A DNA stretch of 55,955 nt from an uncultured Neglectibacter sp. (GTDB lineage: Bacteria; Bacillota; Clostridia; Oscillospirales; Acutalibacteraceae): the NCBI GenBank assembly GCA_937958185.1, contig CALFFN010000024.1, positions 1-55,955 on the forward strand, given 5' to 3'. The position numbers and the translations under genes were made by a program. The notes under the pieces are model-generated. The model was not told the origin of the DNA and made no database searches. It saw only the letters and a program-made list of their open reading frames with translations. Positions 52,573 to 55,955 of the stretch are shown piece after piece. The first letter of the stretch is position 1. Each line of letters starts with the position of its first letter.

Positions 52573-52602
52573 TTGACGAAAAACCTGCTTCCAGTGTAAA
52601 AT
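52573..52602 (+). promoter_or_regulatory. Promoter of the DUF1015 gene
   Basis: TTGACG, 18 bases, TAAAAT, 68 bases before the start codon. Confidence 0.65.
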
Positions 52603-52669
52603 AGAAAAAGAAACTGAATTTCTGGAACCGAGTACGCACCGCCAATTTTCTTTTCAGGAGGCGATCCCT

Positions 52670-53968
52670 TTGGCTGAAATCAGACCCTTCCGCGCCCTGC
52701 GGTACGATTTGGAGCAGGCGGGAGAGATAGAAGCTCTGGTCTGCCCGCCCTATGACATCATCAGCGAGGAGGAACGGCAGGGCTTTCTTGCCAAAAATCC
52801 CTGCAATATCATTCGTTTGGAGCTGCCAAAGGCGGCTTCCCCCGAAGAAGACCCTTACCAGGAGGCAGGAAAAACCCTGCAAAACTGGCTTGCCGATGGC
52901 ATTTTGAAAGCCGATATGGACGAGGGTATCTATATTTATGAAGAAGAATTCCGGGACAAGGTGACTGCCGGGGAAACAAAGACCCTCCGCGGCATGATCT
53001 GCCGCGTCCGTCTGGAGGAGTTTTCCGCCGGGGTCGTCCTGCCCCACGAGGAGACTCTCAGCAAGGCAAAGGAGGACCGCTTCCGGCTCATGCGGGCAAC
53101 GGGCTGCAATTTCAGCCAGATCTATTCTTTGTATCAGGACCCCCAGCACGTCACCCGACGGCGGTTGGACAATCTGGCGGCTTCCTGTTCCCCCCGATAC
53201 GATTTTTCCGACGGGCTGGTGACCCACCGCCTGTGGGTGGTAAACGACCCGGTGGCGATCAGCGCCCTGCGGGAGGATTTTACCGACCGAAAGCTGTACA
53301 TTGCCGACGGGCACCATCGGTACGAGACCGCCCTGCGGTACCGAAACACCCTGCGGGAAGAGAAAAAATACTGTCCCGGCGCGGACTACGTGATGATGAT
53401 GCTGGTGGACATGGAAGACCCTGGCTTAGTAGTGTTCCCCACACACCGGCTCATTCACGGTCTGGAAGATTTTGACAGCGGGGAGCTTCTCCATGCCTGC
53501 GGCGAGTGGTTTTCCACCGCCCCCAGAGCCGACCGGGCAGAAACAGAGCAGGCGCTGCAGGAATATTACCGGGAAAACCGCCATGCCTTCGGCTTCTATG
53601 ACGGAGCCGGGTGGCACACGCTGGCGTTAAAGGACGCCGCCGTCATGGACGGCATTCTGCCGGGGCTGAGCCCCGCTTCCCGCCGGCTGGACGTGACCAT
53701 TCTCCACAGCCTCGTTTTGGAACGCCTGCTGGGGATCGACAAGGAAAACATGGCGGCGCAGAAAAACCTGTCCTACACCCGCTCCGCCGAAGAGGCGGAA
53801 AACGCCGTGCGCTCCGGCAGCAGCCAGTGCTGCTTTCTGCTGAACCCCACCCGGGTAGAGGAGATCGGCGCCGTGGCTGCCGCAGGGGAAAAAATGCCCC
53901 AGAAATCCACCTATTTCTACCCCAAGCTCATCACGGGGCTGACCGTGAACCCCCTGTTTGACCTTTGA
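52670..53968 (+). CDS. DUF1015 family protein
   Basis: A 432-residue cytosolic protein of the DUF1015 family. The hallmark N-terminus IRPFRALRYD...VCPPYDIIS is followed by VLPHEETLSKAKEDRFRLM and the IADGHHRYETALRYRN motif. Members are widespread in anaerobes, often near serine or aldehyde metabolism genes. Activity is not firmly established, so none is assigned. TTG 52670 is used because AGGAGG lies eight bases upstream. The NUDIX gene follows after 27 bases. Confidence 0.92.
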   Translation: MAEIRPFRALRYDLEQAGEIEALVCPPYDIISEEERQGFLAKNPCNIIRLELPKAASPEEDPYQEAGKTLQNWLADGILKADMDEGIYIYEEEFRDKVTAGETKTLRGMICRVRLEEFSAGVVLPHEETLSKAKEDRFRLMRATGCNFSQIYSLYQDPQHVTRRRLDNLAASCSPRYDFSDGLVTHRLWVVNDPVAISALREDFTDRKLYIADGHHRYETALRYRNTLREEKKYCPGADYVMMMLVDMEDPGLVVFPTHRLIHGLEDFDSGELLHACGEWFSTAPRADRAETEQALQEYYRENRHAFGFYDGAGWHTLALKDAAVMDGILPGLSPASRRLDVTILHSLVLERLLGIDKENMAAQKNLSYTRSAEEAENAVRSGSSQCCFLLNPTRVEEIGAVAAAGEKMPQKSTYFYPKLITGLTVNPLFDL

Positions 53969-53995
53969 TTTTTTTCGGGAAAGGAAGCGCGTCTC

Positions 53996-54544
53996 ATGAA
54001 GCTGACAGAAATAAAGAAGTCGGAAAAAGAGCTTTACAAAGGCAAAATTATCCGTGTCCACGTGGACGATGTGGAGCTGGAAAACGGGAAGCTGACAAAG
54101 CGGGAGGTGGTCGAGCACCCCGGCGGGGTCAGCGTGGCGATTTTGACCGAGCAAAATGAGCTGATTTTTGTCCGGCAGTTCCGCTACCCCTATCAGGAGG
54201 TACTGCTGGAGCTTCCCGCCGGAAAGCTGGAACCAGGGGAGGACCCCTTTGAAGCCATGAAGCGGGAACAGCGGGAGGAGACCGGCACCGCCGCCGACCA
54301 GTATATTTTTCTGGGCAATATCTATCCCACCCCCGGCTACGCGGGGGAGATCATTCGGCTGTGGGCCTGCCGCCTGACCAGCGACGAGGGCACGCTCCAT
54401 CTGGACGAGGGAGAGTTCCTCACCAATGAGCGTATCCCCCTGCAGGAAGCGGTGGACATGGTGCTGAAAAACGAGATACCCGATGCCAAGACCCAGATCG
54501 GCATTTTGAAAACTGCCCGTCTGGTGGAGCAGGGGCTACTATAG
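53996..54544 (+). CDS. NUDIX hydrolase, ADP-ribose pyrophosphatase-like
   Basis: A 182-residue NudF/YqkG-type NUDIX protein. The N-terminus KGKIIRVHVDDVELENGK and the GGVSVAILTEQNELIFVRQFRYP strand are typical of ADP-ribose pyrophosphatases. The Nudix box GKLEPGEDPFEAMKREQREETGT is complete for the acidic residues, but the usual leucine after RE is glutamine. YPTPGYAGEIIRLW follows. RBS AAAGGAAG. Its stop codon merges into the first unit of the palindrome array. Confidence 0.93.
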   Translation: MKLTEIKKSEKELYKGKIIRVHVDDVELENGKLTKREVVEHPGGVSVAILTEQNELIFVRQFRYPYQEVLLELPAGKLEPGEDPFEAMKREQREETGTAADQYIFLGNIYPTPGYAGEIIRLWACRLTSDEGTLHLDEGEFLTNERIPLQEAVDMVLKNEIPDAKTQIGILKTARLVEQGLL

Positions 54545-54595
54545 GACGGAAAAAAGCTTCGGTCACACCGTGACCGATTTTGCAGAACAAAACCG

Positions 54596-54670
54596 CTTTT
54601 TTCAGCGGCTTCCGGGTACACTATTCTGTAAAGATCGGTGTTCTACAATTCATGGAATGGACGGAAAAAA
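54596..54670. repeat. Palindrome site 1
   Basis: GGGTACACT at 54614, then 23 bases later GGTGTTCT at 54637. Outer arm TTCC (54610-54613) matches GGAA (54654-54657). Ends in GGACGGAAAAAA. Confidence 0.8.
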
Positions 54671-54791
54671 TGCTTTGCGGTATATTAAAAAATAGAAAAG
54701 GCGGTTTTCGTATAGAAAATCGGCTGCGGTGCAGCTGAAGCCTTTTCCAGGAAGAAAGGCTACGCCTTTCTTTTTCCTGCGGAGAACCGTC

Positions 54792-54866
54792 TTTTTCCAC
54801 TGCGTTGTGGGTACACCGTGCTATGGGTGTTGGTGTTCTAAAATTCCCACAATGGGCGGCAGAAAG
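54792..54866. repeat. Palindrome site 2
   Basis: GGGTACACC at 54809 and GGTGTTCT at 54832, a pitch of 23. Outer arm TTGTGGG (54805-54811) pairs fully with CCCACAA (54846-54852). Confidence 0.8.
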
Positions 54867-54917
54867 CTCTGCCGCCATTTTGAAAAAGTTTCGTAAAGAA
54901 AAGAAAGGAAGTTTCTC

Positions 54918-55547
54918 ATGAAAATTCTGAAAAACCTGCTCTCCCGGAGCATTCTTTTGTGTCTGGCGCTGTGTCTGGTGGCAGGCTTTGCCGCCTGCCA
55001 GCAGCAGAACGAAGACAACACCAGTACGTCTCTGCCCCCGGAGGAAAACTCCTCCGCAGTGTCCGCCACCCCTGAGCCGGAAAGCTCTCACTTTGTGCCC
55101 GCGCCGGATCTGATCTCCACCCCCAGCGGCATAGAGGAGGGCACCTTTGAGTATGCCTTCTCCCAGAATCCCATTGACAAGAAGTATGACGCGGACTATT
55201 CCCTGGCGTCTTCCCTTTCCATGATGCGCCAGGCGTGCAACCAGGCGGCGCGGAACTGGAAAAATATGGTGGACGTCGCCTATGCCGCCGCGCTGGAGGT
55301 CACGCCGGAAGATGACCAGAGCGCTCTGGTGCAGCAGCAGACCGAATGGGAAATGGACCTGGACAGCCGCATTGAGGAAATCCGGGAAGAAGCGGGCGAC
55401 AGCAACGAGGGCATTCTCACCTCCGCCCGGCAGGTCGTCCTTCTTTACCGGGACCGCGCCATGACCCTCTGCCGCATTAAATACGAAGCCGACGGCGCCC
55501 TGCCCGATTTCCCCGATTTGACTGAGACCTCTTCTGTTGCCGGCTGA
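54918..55547 (+). CDS. Lipoprotein inside the palindrome array (possible LprI/DUF1311-like domain)
   Basis: A 209-residue lipoprotein. The signal peptide (ILKNLLSRSILLCLALCLVAG) ends at the lipobox GFAAC, lipidated Cys near 27. A Ser/Pro/Glu-rich linker follows to about residue 75, then a helical domain with two regions (MMRQACNQAARNWKNMVDVAYAAAL and LVQQQTEWEMDLDSRIEEIREE) and a late RDRAMTLCRIKYEA. The Q-x-x-W and cysteine pattern loosely resembles DUF1311/LprI lysozyme-inhibitor-type proteins, but this is only a suggestion. RBS AGAAAGGAAG. Palindrome sites flank it on both sides, and the hairpin at 55561-55595 can terminate its mRNA. Confidence 0.8.
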   Translation: MKILKNLLSRSILLCLALCLVAGFAACQQQNEDNTSTSLPPEENSSAVSATPEPESSHFVPAPDLISTPSGIEEGTFEYAFSQNPIDKKYDADYSLASSLSMMRQACNQAARNWKNMVDVAYAAALEVTPEDDQSALVQQQTEWEMDLDSRIEEIREEAGDSNEGILTSARQVVLLYRDRAMTLCRIKYEADGALPDFPDLTETSSVAG

Positions 55548-55549
55548 TA

Positions 55550-55620
55550 ATGGGCGGAAAAAGAATGTTCGACAAAAAACGCCGAACATTCTTTTTCATA
55601 GTCTCTAGGGTACACTGCCA
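55550..55620. repeat. Exact direct repeat, copy 1
   Basis: Seventy-one bases identical to 55880-55950, starting AATGGGCGGAAAAAG and ending GGGTACACTGCCA. It contains the hairpin AAGAATGTTCG/CGAACATTCTT. Confidence 0.9.
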
Positions 55621-55645
55621 TAAATGAACAAAAAGTCTTTCTGGC

Positions 55646-55720
55646 TTTTTCCACTGCGTTTTAGGGTACACTTTCTTCTGGACTCTGGTGCTTTAAGCTT
55701 CACAAAATGGACGGAAAAAA
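55646..55720. repeat. Palindrome site 3
   Basis: GGGTACACT at 55664 and GGTGCTTT at 55687, a pitch of 23. TTTTTCC (55646-55652) pairs with GGAAAAA (55713-55719), and TTTT (55659-55662) with AAAA (55704-55707). Confidence 0.8.
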
Positions 55721-55817
55721 GCTTCGGTCACACATCTTTATTGATAAATTTGATTTTACTTTTGTAAAATCAAATTTCAAGAAGAAAGGCGCAGCCTTTC
55801 TTTTGCGAGGCAAAACC

Positions 55818-55893
55818 GCTTTTTTCAGCGGCTTTCGGGTATACCTATCTATGGGCTTTGGTATTCTCAAATTCGCACAATGGGCGGAAAAAG
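55818..55893. repeat. Palindrome site 4
   Basis: GGGTATACC at 55837 and GGTATTCT at 55860, a pitch of 23. The C-to-T change in the left arm is matched by a G-to-A change in the right arm relative to site 2. Confidence 0.8.
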
Positions 55894-55950
55894 AATGTTC
55901 GACAAAAAACGCCGAACATTCTTTTTCATAGTCTCTAGGGTACACTGCCA
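55880..55950. repeat. Exact direct repeat, copy 2
   Basis: Identical to 55550-55620. The window ends five bases later, so the next unit is cut off. Confidence 0.9.
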
Positions 55951-55955
55951 TCAAG

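Larger units (their letters stand above)
54545..55955. repeat. Array of about 75-nt imperfect palindromes with variable inserts
   Basis: From the nudix stop to the window end, apart from the lipoprotein gene at 54918-55547, the sequence is a chain of palindromes. Four full sites are listed separately. Half sites include GGACGGAAAAAA at 54545-54556, AATGGGCGGAAAAAG at 55550-55564 and GGGTACACT at 55608-55616 and 55938-55946. The inserts between sites are themselves hairpins: CGGTCAC/GTGACCG at 54560-54576, GGCGGCAG/CTGCCGCC at 54855-54876, and AAATTTGATTTTAC/GTAAAATCAAATTT at 55747-55777. The array continues past the window end. Confidence 0.85.

Noticed and set aside
54545..55955. Classical integron attC array
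   Set aside because: No recognisable attC core sites or integron integrase are present, and the conserved bases differ from the attC pattern; only the folded-site analogy is kept.

Overview
The window looks like a chromosomal segment from a moderately GC-rich, spore-forming anaerobe of the Clostridia, most likely an Oscillospirales/Ruminococcaceae-type gut Firmicute. The basis is the gene content (cwlJ-gerQ and spoVT for sporulation, an SLH-domain surface protein, thioredoxin system, ECF sigma with DUF4179 partner, Gld-type ABC cluster), the Firmicutes order rimP-nusA-ylxR-ylxQ-infB-rbfA-nrnA-truB-ribF, strong AGGAGG-type ribosome sites, and sigma-A promoters of the TTGACA-17-TATAAT type. No phage, insertion sequence or CRISPR array is seen.

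Layout. 1-2.7 kb (+): rimO, pgsA, one unknown gene. 2.7-8.4 kb (-): a lipoprotein/membrane pair, the germination pair cwlJ-gerQ, an ECF sigma/anti-sigma pair, and trxA-trxB. 8.4-13.4 kb (-): a five-gene operon with a GlpA-like dehydrogenase, an FAD/NAD oxidoreductase, a DUF1667 protein, a HAD phosphatase and a kinase-like fusion. 13.9-15.4 kb (+): xylulokinase. 15.6-18.9 kb (-): a large SLH surface protein. 19.4-22.0 kb: small unknown genes, rpe and an AEC transporter. 22.1-22.5 kb: an island of about 86-bp structured repeats. 22.6-24.5 kb: an XRE regulator facing a possible small RNA, then a YabE-like G5/3D protein. 25.4-27.3 kb: rplM-rpsI and a TtcA-like gene. 27.5-28.4 kb: two orphan 5S rRNA genes followed by a tandem array of terminator-like hairpins. 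28.5-32.3 kb (+): a membrane protein, then an MBOAT acyltransferase with two DHHW-type proteins. 32.6-33.6 kb (+): AraC/GyrI regulator. 33.7-44.7 kb (-): pnp, rpsO and the infB operon. 44.7-46.1 kb (-): spoVT and a YdeI-like protein. 46.3-52.4 kb (-): an orphan substrate-binding lipoprotein and a four-gene GldA/F/G-type ABC operon. 52.6-54.5 kb (+): DUF1015 and NUDIX genes. 54.5 kb to the end: an array of about 75-nt imperfect palindromes with one lipoprotein gene inside it.

The coding genes are mostly core housekeeping. The unusual material lies between genes. (1) The palindrome array at 54.5-55.95 kb has four full sites with an exactly constant internal pitch of 23 nt and paired base changes in its arms. 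(2) The array after the second 5S gene repeats a CUUG-capped hairpin with compensatory stem changes. (3) The 22.1-22.5 kb island encloses a predicted three-way-junction RNA fold, and a diverged copy of its repeat sits at 32.3 kb. (4) A 7-bp-period TTAGNNN repeat occurs at four loci and supplies the stop codons of infB and nrnA. These are the best candidates for undescribed biology. Their function is unknown and nothing here proves mobility or transcription.
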